A stretch of 64,000 bases of DNA from NCBI GenBank assembly GCA_903828515.1, contig CAIKMD010000007.1:806001-870000 (forward strand), read 5' to 3'. Of the stretch, positions 51,503-59,738 are shown in pieces. The stretch's first letter is position 1. Every line of letters begins with the position of its first letter. This DNA comes from an uncultured Rhodospirillales bacterium. Its GTDB lineage: Bacteria > Pseudomonadota > Alphaproteobacteria > ATCC43930 > CGMCC-115725. The notes beneath the pieces are model-generated. The model ran no database searches, was not told the DNA's origin, and saw nothing but the letters and a program-made list of their open reading frames with translations. The position numbers and the translations under genes are program-made.

Positions 51503-51531
51503 TTGGCTGCACCCTCGCGCGGCCCTATAAA
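51503..51531 (+). promoter_or_regulatory. Candidate sigma70 promoter of gmhA with start at the ATG
   Basis: TTGGCT (51503-51508), a 17-bp spacer and TATAAA (51526-51531) resemble a housekeeping promoter. The predicted +1, six to seven bases after TATAAA, falls on or beside the A of the gmhA ATG at 51538. There is no Shine-Dalgarno, so the mRNA may be leaderless. Confidence 0.5.
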
Positions 51532-51537
51532 ACGGGC

Positions 51538-52110
51538 ATGGACACCCTTGATGACTACCTAAAAGAATCGGCCGAAATCATAACGCAAACCCGTCGCGCC
51601 CTCGATCCGGCGAAAGTGGAGCGCGCGGTGCAGGTGTCGTTGACCGCGTTGGAGGCCGACAAGCCTTTGCTCATTTGCGGCAATGGCGGCTCGGCATCGG
51701 ATGCGATGCATATCGCCGGCGAATTGGTCGGGCGATTTTTGAAAGAACGCCGGGCCCTTAAGGCGATCGCCTTGTCGGCCGATTCGGCGATCATTACGGC
51801 TTGGGGTAATGACTACAGCTACGACGAGGTCTTTGCGCGCCAAGTTGACGCTTATGGCGAACCCGGCGGCGTTCTGCTGGCGATCAGCACCAGCGGCGGG
51901 TCGAAAAACGTCGTCGCGGCTGTAAAGGCAGCGAAGGCGAAAGGCATGACGTCGATCGCGTTGACCGGTAAGGGCGGCGGGATGCTCGGCTCCCTCGTGG
52001 ATATCCTGATCGATGTGCCGTCGACGTCGACGCCGCTCATTCAACAGACCCATATTTGCCTTTACCATTATTTGTGCGCCGAGATCGAAGCGCGTCTCGC
52101 GAAAAGCTGA
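51538..52110 (+). CDS. gmhA: GmhA, sedoheptulose 7-phosphate isomerase
   Basis: The 190-residue SIS-domain protein has LLICGNGGSASDAMHIAGELVGRF, with the glycine-rich phosphate loop and catalytic His, and LLAISTSGGSKNVVAAVKAAKAKGM (second phosphate loop). GmhA converts sedoheptulose 7-phosphate to D-glycero-D-manno-heptose 7-phosphate, the first step of ADP- or GDP-heptose synthesis. hddA follows after 9 bp. No gmhB or nucleotidyltransferase gene is in the window. The ATG at 51538 lacks a Shine-Dalgarno. Confidence 0.93.
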   Translation: MDTLDDYLKESAEIITQTRRALDPAKVERAVQVSLTALEADKPLLICGNGGSASDAMHIAGELVGRFLKERRALKAIALSADSAIITAWGNDYSYDEVFARQVDAYGEPGGVLLAISTSGGSKNVVAAVKAAKAKGMTSIALTGKGGGMLGSLVDILIDVPSTSTPLIQQTHICLYHYLCAEIEARLAKS

Positions 52111-52119
52111 GATCGATTC

Positions 52120-53148
52120 ATGATCATCACGTCGACCCCGTTTCGAATCTCGTTTTTCGGCGGCGGTACCGATTATCCCGTATGGTTTCGTGAACATGGC
52201 GGCGCCGTTTTGGCGGCGTCGATCAATCGCTATTGCTATCTGAGCTGCCGGTTTTATCCGCCGTTCTTCGAATTCAAGCACCGCGTCGTGTGGTCGCGTA
52301 TCGAGTTGGTCAACGACGTGGGTGAAATTCAGCATCCGGCGGTGCGCGAAGCCATTCGTTTCATGAAGATTACAGAGGGGCTCGAGATTCATCACGACGG
52401 CGATCTGCCGGCGCGGTCGGGTCTGGGTTCGAGCTCGGCGTTCGCTGTCGGGATGCTGCATGCGCTCTACGCGTTGCGGGGCGCGATGGTCTCGAAGCAT
52501 CGCCTGGCGGAAGAAGCGATCCACCTCGAGCGAGACTTGCTGAAGGAAGACGTCGGTATTCAGGATCAGATCACCACCGCCTATGGCGGCCTCAATCTGA
52601 TCACGATCGATGCGAGCGGCGCCTTCAACGTCCGTCCCGTGCCGATCACGACAATGCGAAAAAAAGAGCTCGAAGACCATCTGCTGCTGGTTTATACGGG
52701 CGTCGCGCGCACGGCATCGGACATTGCGAAAAAGCAAATCGTGTCGATTCCGACGAAAACCGCCGTGCTGCTTCAGATGCAAAAGCTCGTTTATGAAGCT
52801 GCCGATATCCTCACCGGACAAGGCGACATCTGCGAGTTCGGGCGGTTGTTGCACGAAACCTGGGAACTGAAGAAAAAGATCGCGTCTGAAATAACGACAC
52901 CTCTTGTCGATGATCTCTATAAGGCGGCTCGTGATGCCGGGGCGTTGGGCGGGAAATTGCTCGGCGCCGGTGGGGGTGGGTTCGTTTTGTTGTTCGTACG
53001 ACCGCAGACGCGCCAGGCGGTTTTGGAGGCCCTTAAGAATTATCTGATGGTCCCATTTGAACTCGAATCGAACGGCACGCACGTCGTGCTTTACGAGCCC
53101 GAGCGCTATTCGCAATTCGCCCGTACGCACCGGCAGTTTGCCCGCTAG
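52120..53148 (+). CDS. hddA: HddA, D-glycero-alpha-D-manno-heptose 7-phosphate kinase
   Basis: The 342-residue GHMP kinase starts TPFRISFFGGGTDYPVWF, the hallmark of HddA-like sugar kinases. It has the ATP loop DLPARSGLGSSSAFAVGML (about 90-108) and motif 3 LGGKLLGAGGGGFVLLFV. HddA phosphorylates the alpha anomer at C1, which points to the GDP-D-alpha-D-heptose branch of heptose activation rather than the HldE branch. It is co-transcribed with gmhA. An SDR gene converges 3 bp beyond its stop. Confidence 0.92.
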   Translation: MIITSTPFRISFFGGGTDYPVWFREHGGAVLAASINRYCYLSCRFYPPFFEFKHRVVWSRIELVNDVGEIQHPAVREAIRFMKITEGLEIHHDGDLPARSGLGSSSAFAVGMLHALYALRGAMVSKHRLAEEAIHLERDLLKEDVGIQDQITTAYGGLNLITIDASGAFNVRPVPITTMRKKELEDHLLLVYTGVARTASDIAKKQIVSIPTKTAVLLQMQKLVYEAADILTGQGDICEFGRLLHETWELKKKIASEITTPLVDDLYKAARDAGALGGKLLGAGGGGFVLLFVRPQTRQAVLEALKNYLMVPFELESNGTHVVLYEPERYSQFARTHRQFAR

Positions 53149-53151
53149 ACC

Positions 53152-53907
53152 TCAAATTCCGCCGGAAACGGCAAGATTGGCGCCGCTGACGTAAGTGGCC
53201 TCTTCCGAGAGAAGCCATAGGATTGCCTGAGCGACCTCATCGGCGGTGCCGAGGCGCCCGAGTGGAACGCGTGCGGCTGCACTGGATTTCCACGCGGCAT
53301 CGCCAAGCGGTTGTTGATTGGTGGCGATAATTCCGGGACTGACCGCATTGACCCGGATGGCTTCCGCTGCAAGCTCACGTGCGAGCGATGTGGTCATGGC
53401 TTCGATCGCCGCTTTGGTGGCGGCATAAGGCGACAGGTGGTACCCGCCAGTCCGCGCTGCGATGGAAGAGAGATTGACGATGCTGCCTCCGCTGCCGCCG
53501 GTGGACTGCGCCATCCGCTTGACGGCTTCCTGGGTGCAAAAAAACGTGCCGAGGAGGTTGACCTCAATCACTCGGCGTAATTCATCCGCGCCGAATTCGG
53601 CGACGGATCGGCGCGCGGAGGCAATCCCGGCATTGTTGACCAGGTCGGTCACGGAACCGAATTCACGGTCGACCGCTGCGAAGAGCGCCGCCACGTCCTT
53701 CTCGCTTGCAACATCGGCGCGTAGCGCGATTGCTCGACCGCCATCCCGCAAGATTTCCGCCACGACGGCTTCGGCTTCGGCCGCGGCCTTGAGGTAGTTC
53801 ACGACAACGGCATAACCGCGCTGGCCGGCGAGCCGCGCTGTCGCGGCGCCTATGCCACGTGCCGCACCGGTGACGACGCAAATCCGATTGGTAGGCGTGG
53901 TCGCCAT
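53152..53907 (-). CDS. SDR-family oxidoreductase (FabG-like)
   Basis: The 251-residue classical SDR starts at the ATG ending at 53907. It has VVTGAARGIGAATA, LVNNAGIA, the catalytic Ser in NLSSIAAR and the intact Y-x-x-x-K in PYAATKAAI, closing with VSGANLAVSGGI. The sequence is glucose-1-dehydrogenase/FabG-like; a role in sugar metabolism of this locus or in fatty-acyl supply are both possible. It is convergent with hddA and divergent from the methyltransferase gene. Confidence 0.88.
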   Translation of the reverse strand: MATTPTNRICVVTGAARGIGAATARLAGQRGYAVVVNYLKAAAEAEAVVAEILRDGGRAIALRADVASEKDVAALFAAVDREFGSVTDLVNNAGIASARRSVAEFGADELRRVIEVNLLGTFFCTQEAVKRMAQSTGGSGGSIVNLSSIAARTGGYHLSPYAATKAAIEAMTTSLARELAAEAIRVNAVSPGIIATNQQPLGDAAWKSSAAARVPLGRLGTADEVAQAILWLLSEEATYVSGANLAVSGGI

Positions 53908-54035
53908 GCGAACCCACAGCAGCGCTATTGGCAATCAAGATGGGCGAAAGCGTCGAGGCAAGTCAACCGGTAGGTTCCGGGATTACGGGTTGCCGCCACC
54001 GCCGCCACCGGCTAGGAATCGCGGGTATTAATCCT

Positions 54036-54980
54036 ATGGAATTGCCCATGAATACCGATGTTCTGTCGGTGGCCAAGATAGCGAAGCTTGCAGCGGCCGA
54101 CGGCGTGGCGACGGCCGGTGTGCTGCAGAAATTCGGTTTTCCCGAGTTGCGCTATCGCGATCTCTCCGATGCAGAGAACGTCGAGATCGAGGCGCGAGTC
54201 GAGAGTGCGATGGGCAGCGATTTGCGGGTGTCCGGCAAAAACGACTCTGCCGTGTGGGAACGCGGCTGGGGCGAGGTCGCGAACGAACTGACCGGCCAGA
54301 CCATCTCGATCGCGGCGCTGCGGCCCCCATATTTTCGCGGCGAGCCGACCTGCCGGCTCGATGGGCGCTACATCCGCCCGCTCGATGCGAGTTTCGAATA
54401 CGATGCGAGTCTGGCCCTTCGCCGAATCGTCTTCGAGAAATTTCTCGGCGGGTTCGATCGAGTCGCTGAAATCGGTTGCGGGACGGGAATCAACCTGCTG
54501 CTTCTCGCCGAACAATTTCCCCAAGTGAAGTTGATCGGCTGCGATTGGGCGACGCCTTCGCGCGACATCGTCAATACGATGGCCAAGCAATCCGGGCGCG
54601 ACATTCAAGGCCATCTTTTCAATATGTTGACCGCCGAGGGCTGGAACGGCAACGCCATCGACGGAAAGACCGCGGTGTTGACCGTGCATGCCATGGAACA
54701 GTTGGCCAGCAACTGGCAGGCCTTTGCGGCGTTCGTGCGCGCAAGACGGCCGGGGCTATGTCTTCACATCGAGCCGATCCTGGAACTCTACGACGAATCG
54801 CCCTTCGATGATCGGGCGCGCCGCTATCACTTGAAGCGGGGCTATTTACAGGGCTACCTGCCGTTCCTTCGGGGTCTCGCTGCGGCCGGCCAAATCGAGT
54901 TGGCCACCGTCCAGCGGATACCGTTCGGCGGCCTTTACCACGAGGCCTATTCGATCATCGCTTGGAGGCCACGTGGCTGA
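54036..54980 (+). CDS. SAM-dependent methyltransferase-like protein, unrecognised subfamily
   Basis: The likely start is the ATG at 54036 or the one four codons on; no clear ribosome-binding site decides. The 314-residue protein has about 130 residues of unrecognised N-terminal domain (ADGVATAGVLQKFGFPELRYRDLS), then a class I methyltransferase core with DRVAEIGCGTGINLLLLAEQF (motif I, about 150-165), KLIGCDWATPS (motif II acidic) and TVHAMEQL. The C-terminal part ends GGLYHEAYSIIAWRP, a typical methyltransferase last strand. It precedes a 2OG-oxygenase-like gene by 75 bp. Together they look like a small tailoring pair for a sugar or protein in this glycan locus, but the target is unknown. 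Confidence 0.75.
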   Translation: MELPMNTDVLSVAKIAKLAAADGVATAGVLQKFGFPELRYRDLSDAENVEIEARVESAMGSDLRVSGKNDSAVWERGWGEVANELTGQTISIAALRPPYFRGEPTCRLDGRYIRPLDASFEYDASLALRRIVFEKFLGGFDRVAEIGCGTGINLLLLAEQFPQVKLIGCDWATPSRDIVNTMAKQSGRDIQGHLFNMLTAEGWNGNAIDGKTAVLTVHAMEQLASNWQAFAAFVRARRPGLCLHIEPILELYDESPFDDRARRYHLKRGYLQGYLPFLRGLAAAGQIELATVQRIPFGGLYHEAYSIIAWRPRG

Positions 54981-55055
54981 CCGAGAGGCGCTTTGGATTT
55001 GCCGTCGGATCGAGCCATGCTGTAAAATTGACGTCTGTCGCGACCTGCGAGCCGC

Positions 55056-56030
55056 ATGAACGAAATATCGGAGAACGGCAAAGATCTTGACGTCAGCGAT
55101 CGCGCCAGACGGTTGGCGCGCGTGGTTGCGCGTGCGGATATTGCCGCTGACTATCCGCTGCTCAAGATCGTACGAATCGCGGACCCGGCGTTTGCGCGCC
55201 TGGAAGCCGCAGTCATGGTCTATGTCTGGCATACCCTGTCGCGCGCCTATCCCGATCGCGTTTTCACGCCTGGTCGAGACATGCTGGGGACTTGCGCACG
55301 CGAGATCATGTCGTTGCCCAATCGCACGCCGAACGGATTGTTGTTGCCGCGGCGGGATACGTTTCAATCATTCAACATGATCCATCAGGCATTGGTGGGT
55401 GCGGTCGATGCAGCCGATCTGCTCTCCTGCTTCTCGTTTTTGCAGATTCCGTGCAATGTCCGAATCGTCAGCGGCGCACCCGATCCCCAGGCCGACGCAC
55501 GCAGCTATTCCTCCGCCAAGATGCATACGGACGTCTGGAATGGCGAGCCCGTCAGCTCCATTCTTTTTAACATTCCGGTGCTGGGCGATCCAAAGGCCGT
55601 CGATCTGCGTTTCTACGAGCCGCGTGAGTTTCCCGAGGAACTACGCACCTTGCTCGGCGATTATTCGCTCGGCAAAGCGGTAACGGCGAGCGCGGTCGAA
55701 TATCCCGCGAAATTTGAAATGGGATACATGTACATCTCGGACTCGCTCTCACTACATCAGACCATGCGGGTGCAGCCGACGCTCCGCGTCTCGCTCGATT
55801 TTCGCACGATTGCACGCGAACTTTTGCCGGGCGAGTCCGCCGATTTTTCCGATTCCCGCGCGACGTATGTCGAACCGGATGCTTGGCGGGCTGTGGGTTT
55901 GACGACGATCCTGGCCAGTAGCGAGCCACTCGATGCCTTCCAGCGCCGACGCGCCGGCGAAGTCGTGGTGCACGAGCCCCTCTCAATCGTGAACGTCGAC
56001 GATTTCCCCAGCGAGAGACCGAACGTTTAG
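55056..56030 (+). CDS. Unrecognised protein with 2OG-Fe(II) oxygenase-like HxD...H...R pattern
   Basis: The 324-residue soluble protein matches no family I can name. In its second half it shows H157-T-D159 (AKMHTDVWNG), a distal His234 (SLSLHQTM) 75 residues on, and Arg244 (LRVSLDF) ten residues further. That is the iron- and 2OG-ligand spacing of PhyH/clavaminate-type double-stranded beta-helix oxygenases. ILFNIPVLGDP and YMYISDSL fit flanking strands. It starts at an ATG with weak Shine-Dalgarno, after the methyltransferase gene, and its 3' end overlaps the convergent GT2 gene by 4 bp. Hydroxylation of a glycan, lipid or small molecule is a hypothesis. Confidence 0.65.
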   Translation: MNEISENGKDLDVSDRARRLARVVARADIAADYPLLKIVRIADPAFARLEAAVMVYVWHTLSRAYPDRVFTPGRDMLGTCAREIMSLPNRTPNGLLLPRRDTFQSFNMIHQALVGAVDAADLLSCFSFLQIPCNVRIVSGAPDPQADARSYSSAKMHTDVWNGEPVSSILFNIPVLGDPKAVDLRFYEPREFPEELRTLLGDYSLGKAVTASAVEYPAKFEMGYMYISDSLSLHQTMRVQPTLRVSLDFRTIARELLPGESADFSDSRATYVEPDAWRAVGLTTILASSEPLDAFQRRRAGEVVVHEPLSIVNVDDFPSERPNV

Positions 56031-56929
56031 CCCGTTCTGCGCCGGCGTCGCCAAGCTGTGATGGTGGAGATGACCTGGAGGGGCCATGCGGGATTGCGAC
56101 CGATGGCACGCATGATCAAAACCATCGCCTCCGCCCGTCTTCCGCTTCGCCAGGTGAATACCGCCAGCCGGAGCGTTTCGCGCGCCTGCCATGACGTTAA
56201 TGCCGCCCGAGGCGACGCCATGCCGCCGGTGTGGCCGAGCCAATAATCGGCCATGCGGATGTGTTCTGCGATATAGGGCGGGATCGAATTCGCCTTGTGG
56301 TGAAGCGTGTGAGACCCCTCGTGAACGCGGAGCTCCGCGACAACCATGCCAAGATAGTCTTCCGAAATATTCGCGATCAGTGCGTGGAGCACGAACTCCC
56401 GGTCGGAACTTTCGGGAAACTCGGCATTGATGCCGCCGAGCTCAGCAATGACCGAGCGATGAAAGAAACGCGAATTGCAAAGCGGCAAATCGTCGAGGAC
56501 ATTGCCGAAATTCAATGCCGTCATCGCGCGGCCTGAAACGAGGCGGAGGGTCCTTTCCGTTCCGTCTGGTTCGCCTCGAAAGATCCGGAGTCCTCCTGTC
56601 CAGATACGAATATCGGGGGCTGCCCCGACATGGTCGACCAACCGCGCGATCGCACCTGGGAGAAGACGATCATCGCTGTTGAGTTCGATGACGAAATCCC
56701 CAGTCGCTGATGCGTATCCGAGCCGGATCGCCGGAGTCGGTCCCTTCCCGGGGCCTTGAATGATTTTGAGATGGGGATACCGGGCCAAGAGAGGAGCCAC
56801 GAACGCGGCACTACCGTCGTGAACGATGATGTGCTCGATATCGGCGCCTTCGTCGTGAGGAACGCTTGCGATCGCCTCATCGACGAAAATAGCGGCGTCG
56901 ATAGTCGGTGTGATGATCGAAACGCGCAC
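56027..56929 (-). CDS. GT2-family glycosyltransferase
   Basis: The 300-residue protein has the GT-A opening VSIITPTIDAAIFVDEAI, then IEHIIVHDGS and the D-x-D-like metal-binding segment ELNSDDRLLPGAI. The C-terminal region (about 215-300) is Arg-rich and helical, with TAWRRRRRTG as a basic tail, but no clear membrane helix. It probably transfers a nucleotide-activated sugar in surface-glycan assembly; sugar and acceptor unknown. It lies upstream of, and on the same strand as, the 2OG-like gene's convergent end, and downstream of the large GT2-GT41 gene on the same strand (111-bp gap). Confidence 0.88.
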   Translation of the reverse strand: MRVSIITPTIDAAIFVDEAIASVPHDEGADIEHIIVHDGSAAFVAPLLARYPHLKIIQGPGKGPTPAIRLGYASATGDFVIELNSDDRLLPGAIARLVDHVGAAPDIRIWTGGLRIFRGEPDGTERTLRLVSGRAMTALNFGNVLDDLPLCNSRFFHRSVIAELGGINAEFPESSDREFVLHALIANISEDYLGMVVAELRVHEGSHTLHHKANSIPPYIAEHIRMADYWLGHTGGMASPRAALTSWQARETLRLAVFTWRSGRRAEAMVLIMRAIGRNPAWPLQVISTITAWRRRRRTG

Positions 56930-57040
56930 GGTTCAGCCGGTCACTCCAGGAAAACGTTCAGTGTCGCGGATCGTAGACCGTTCAAACGATCACCGACACA
57001 TTTAATCCGGTGCGTAGACTGCGTGGAAACGCGGCACCGA

Positions 57041-59485
57041 TCAGTGCGTTGCGGGACCGGACAATTCGCCACGGATTTCGGGATTTGACGCGCGCCGCAG
57101 CATTATTTCGCAGGCGGCTTCGAGCTTACGTGCAAAGCCCTCGGAATCGTTGAAGCCGAACTGCCCGGCCATCTCACGGGAACGAAGACGATATGCGGCG
57201 AGCCTCGATCGATCTTGAGCGAGCGCGGCGGCGATCTCGACGTATTGTTCCTCCGATTCGGCAACCAGTTCGGGGCATCCATGCGCCCGAACGAGCGAGG
57301 CGCCATACCGCGCCGAAAAGCGGTCGCCGAGAAGGCTGATGACCGGCACGCCCTGCCAAAATGATTCGGCGATGGTATTGCCGCCGCCATAGGGCCACGT
57401 ATCGAGGGATATATCGACCTCTGCGTAATTTCGCAGGATGGTGTCGTTATCGGTGCCGCCTTTCAGGATCAGCCGGTCGGGTGTGATGCCGAAGCGCCCA
57501 AAGCGCTGTTCCATGAAGCGAAGATTGTCGATCGGCGTCAGATCGCGATTCCGCAGGAACAAACGTGAGTCTGGGACGCGCCGTAGAATGGCCGCCCAGA
57601 TCTCGATCAAGCGCAGATTGATTTTACCGCCTGTCCCAAAACAACCGAACGTCACATAGCCTTTCTCGATACTGGGCGGCTCGGCCTGGAAAGGAATTTT
57701 TTCGCCGCGCAGATCAAAGCAAAAGAAGCATCCGGGCAGCGCGTATATGTCTTCGGTGAAGAATTGCTTGTCCGGACCGTTCGCAACAACGTCGTCGCCC
57801 AGTACATAGTCGATGTTGTTCACCGCTGTTGTCGCGTGGTGATTGAGATACGAAATCTGAACAGGTGCACAGCGGTATGCCATCGCTCCATAGCGGTGGA
57901 AGGGCGAAAAGCCCGTCGTTTCAATGAATAGGTCGATCTTGTCCGACCTTACCAACTTGGCAAATTCTTCGTCCGTTTGCCGTCCGGTGACGCGCACGCC
58001 TTCGAAATGTCGAGCGATGTCCTGGGGAATGGAAATCGGCGAATAGCAGAACGGCCTGACCTTGCTGCGGTCGTGGTGCTGGATGAAATTGAGAATCTGG
58101 CGTCGCGCCGTCACTGAATCCCACCATGCGCAGTTGTAGCCGACGTTTATCGGCGCGGCGCCGGCGACAGTGGCTGGAACGATCGGAAGCTGCATCGAAG
58201 GGTGATCGGCATGCCGTTGAGCCCACCAAGCCTGCAGTTTGAGAATGTCGGCTGCATCGAGCGAAGGAGCCTTTTGAGCGACCTGGCAGACAAAAGAATC
58301 GATTTCGCTGTCCTTCAGCGCTTCGGTTTGCCGCCACAAGGCGAGTGCTTCCTCGATCTGGCCGCGTGCGTTGAATATCATCGCCGTATCGTTGCGCATC
58401 ATCATCTGCGCGCGTTCTTCCGTCGTATTGTCGTCGCTGCCGCTTGATGAGGCGCTAGTCCGGCCGATGATCCGGCCGATGATGCGGAGAACCAGGGGGC
58501 TGATATAAAGATGCAATCCACGGTCGAGGATCCAGCGTTTTAGCCCGGCGGGAACGAGACTGCCGAAGCGCAACCAAAGACGCCGCGCATTCTGTTTGGT
58601 CAGCCAGTCCTTGGCGGCATGAGATTCGTCGCCACCAGGCGACAACGCCAAAATCTCGCGCTGAAGGTCGGTTATGATCGGTTCGAGATTGAACGTTGTC
58701 GCGTGCGCATAGAACATCCGGTATTGGGCGAGCAGGCAATAGTCGCGCAGTCCGGGGTTGTCGCCGAAGAATCCATGGTCTGAAAACAGCTTGTGGATGG
58801 CAGCCACGCGCGCGCGAATGTGGGCGGTTATCGCTCGGGGCGTATTGCTGAGCTGATCTTTCTGGATTGCGTATTTCGCGACTTGTTGGGGCAGGTAGCC
58901 GGCGCGGTGCCGCGTCCCCAAGCGAGTCCACAACTCGAATTCAAAACACTCATAGTCGATGTCATCGGTGAAATAGCCGATGGCGTGAAGTGCGTTCCTG
59001 GAAAAGAAGCTTGAACAGAAATAGGGTGTGTACCGTCCAAACAGATAGTCCAGGAGATCGAATTCACGCCCGCTGATTTCGCCTGTTATCTTGCCGTCAT
59101 CGTCCGTGAGAATCGAATCGCCGGTGACCGCACCGATATCGGGATGCTCGCGAAGATACTGCACGGCTTGGGCGATGGCGTCGGGGAGAAGTTCCTCGTC
59201 GGCGAGACAACAGCCGATGATGTCGCCCGTGCAGCGCGGCAGCGCTTTCGAAAAAGCGTGCGACGAGCCGTTGTCGGGTTCCGAAACGAGTCGAATTCGA
59301 TCGCCATAACCCTCGAGAATTTCGACCGTGCCGTCGGTCGACCGTCCATCTTGGACAATCAGTTCGATGTTCTTGTAGGAACTTTGCAATACGCTTTCGA
59401 CCGCACGGGCAATCGTGTCCGCGCCGTTACGACAGAACATAATGATCGAAACAACGGGGGCCTCTGCGAGCATGACGCTATTCAT
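57041..59485 (-). CDS. GT2-GT41 fusion glycosyltransferase (O-GlcNAc-transferase-like C-terminus)
   Basis: The 814-residue protein has an N-terminal GT2 domain (about 8-235; VSIIMFCRNGADTIARAVES, IVQDGRSTDGT) whose usual NSDD metal motif reads LADEELLPD. A helical linker with a degenerate TPR-like segment (MMMRNDTAMIFNARGQIEEAL, about 360-400) leads to a GT41 domain (about 460-800) with INVGYNCAWWDSV, YVTFGCFGTGGKINLRLIEIW, LFLRNRDLTP and LDTWPYGGGNTIAESFWQGVPVI, the nucleotide-sugar region shared with OGT/SPINDLY. GT41 enzymes glycosylate proteins on Ser/Thr, though bacterial members may have other acceptors. A related C-terminal domain is encoded at the right end of the window. Confidence 0.88.
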   Translation of the reverse strand: MNSVMLAEAPVVSIIMFCRNGADTIARAVESVLQSSYKNIELIVQDGRSTDGTVEILEGYGDRIRLVSEPDNGSSHAFSKALPRCTGDIIGCCLADEELLPDAIAQAVQYLREHPDIGAVTGDSILTDDDGKITGEISGREFDLLDYLFGRYTPYFCSSFFSRNALHAIGYFTDDIDYECFEFELWTRLGTRHRAGYLPQQVAKYAIQKDQLSNTPRAITAHIRARVAAIHKLFSDHGFFGDNPGLRDYCLLAQYRMFYAHATTFNLEPIITDLQREILALSPGGDESHAAKDWLTKQNARRLWLRFGSLVPAGLKRWILDRGLHLYISPLVLRIIGRIIGRTSASSSGSDDNTTEERAQMMMRNDTAMIFNARGQIEEALALWRQTEALKDSEIDSFVCQVAQKAPSLDAADILKLQAWWAQRHADHPSMQLPIVPATVAGAAPINVGYNCAWWDSVTARRQILNFIQHHDRSKVRPFCYSPISIPQDIARHFEGVRVTGRQTDEEFAKLVRSDKIDLFIETTGFSPFHRYGAMAYRCAPVQISYLNHHATTAVNNIDYVLGDDVVANGPDKQFFTEDIYALPGCFFCFDLRGEKIPFQAEPPSIEKGYVTFGCFGTGGKINLRLIEIWAAILRRVPDSRLFLRNRDLTPIDNLRFMEQRFGRFGITPDRLILKGGTDNDTILRNYAEVDISLDTWPYGGGNTIAESFWQGVPVISLLGDRFSARYGASLVRAHGCPELVAESEEQYVEIAAALAQDRSRLAAYRLRSREMAGQFGFNDSEGFARKLEAACEIMLRRASNPEIRGELSGPATH

Positions 59486-59738
59486 TTCGAGAATTTATAG
59501 GCGCGACGGAAAATTGCGATTGCTCTAGCAGTCTTAGGAATGGGTGGGAGCGCGTGAAACTTGGGCACAATAAGGCCGGTGATTGATGTCGTCTAGAAGC
59601 TTTAGCGCGCCTCATTGAGCACGCATCGATCAGACCGCGCGGGCTCAAATTATAGGCATGCGGCTGTTTTTTTTATGATGGGCGGAACCTGATGACGGCG
59701 AAAAGAAAAACGATCTATCGAGGCCCAATCACGGGCAT

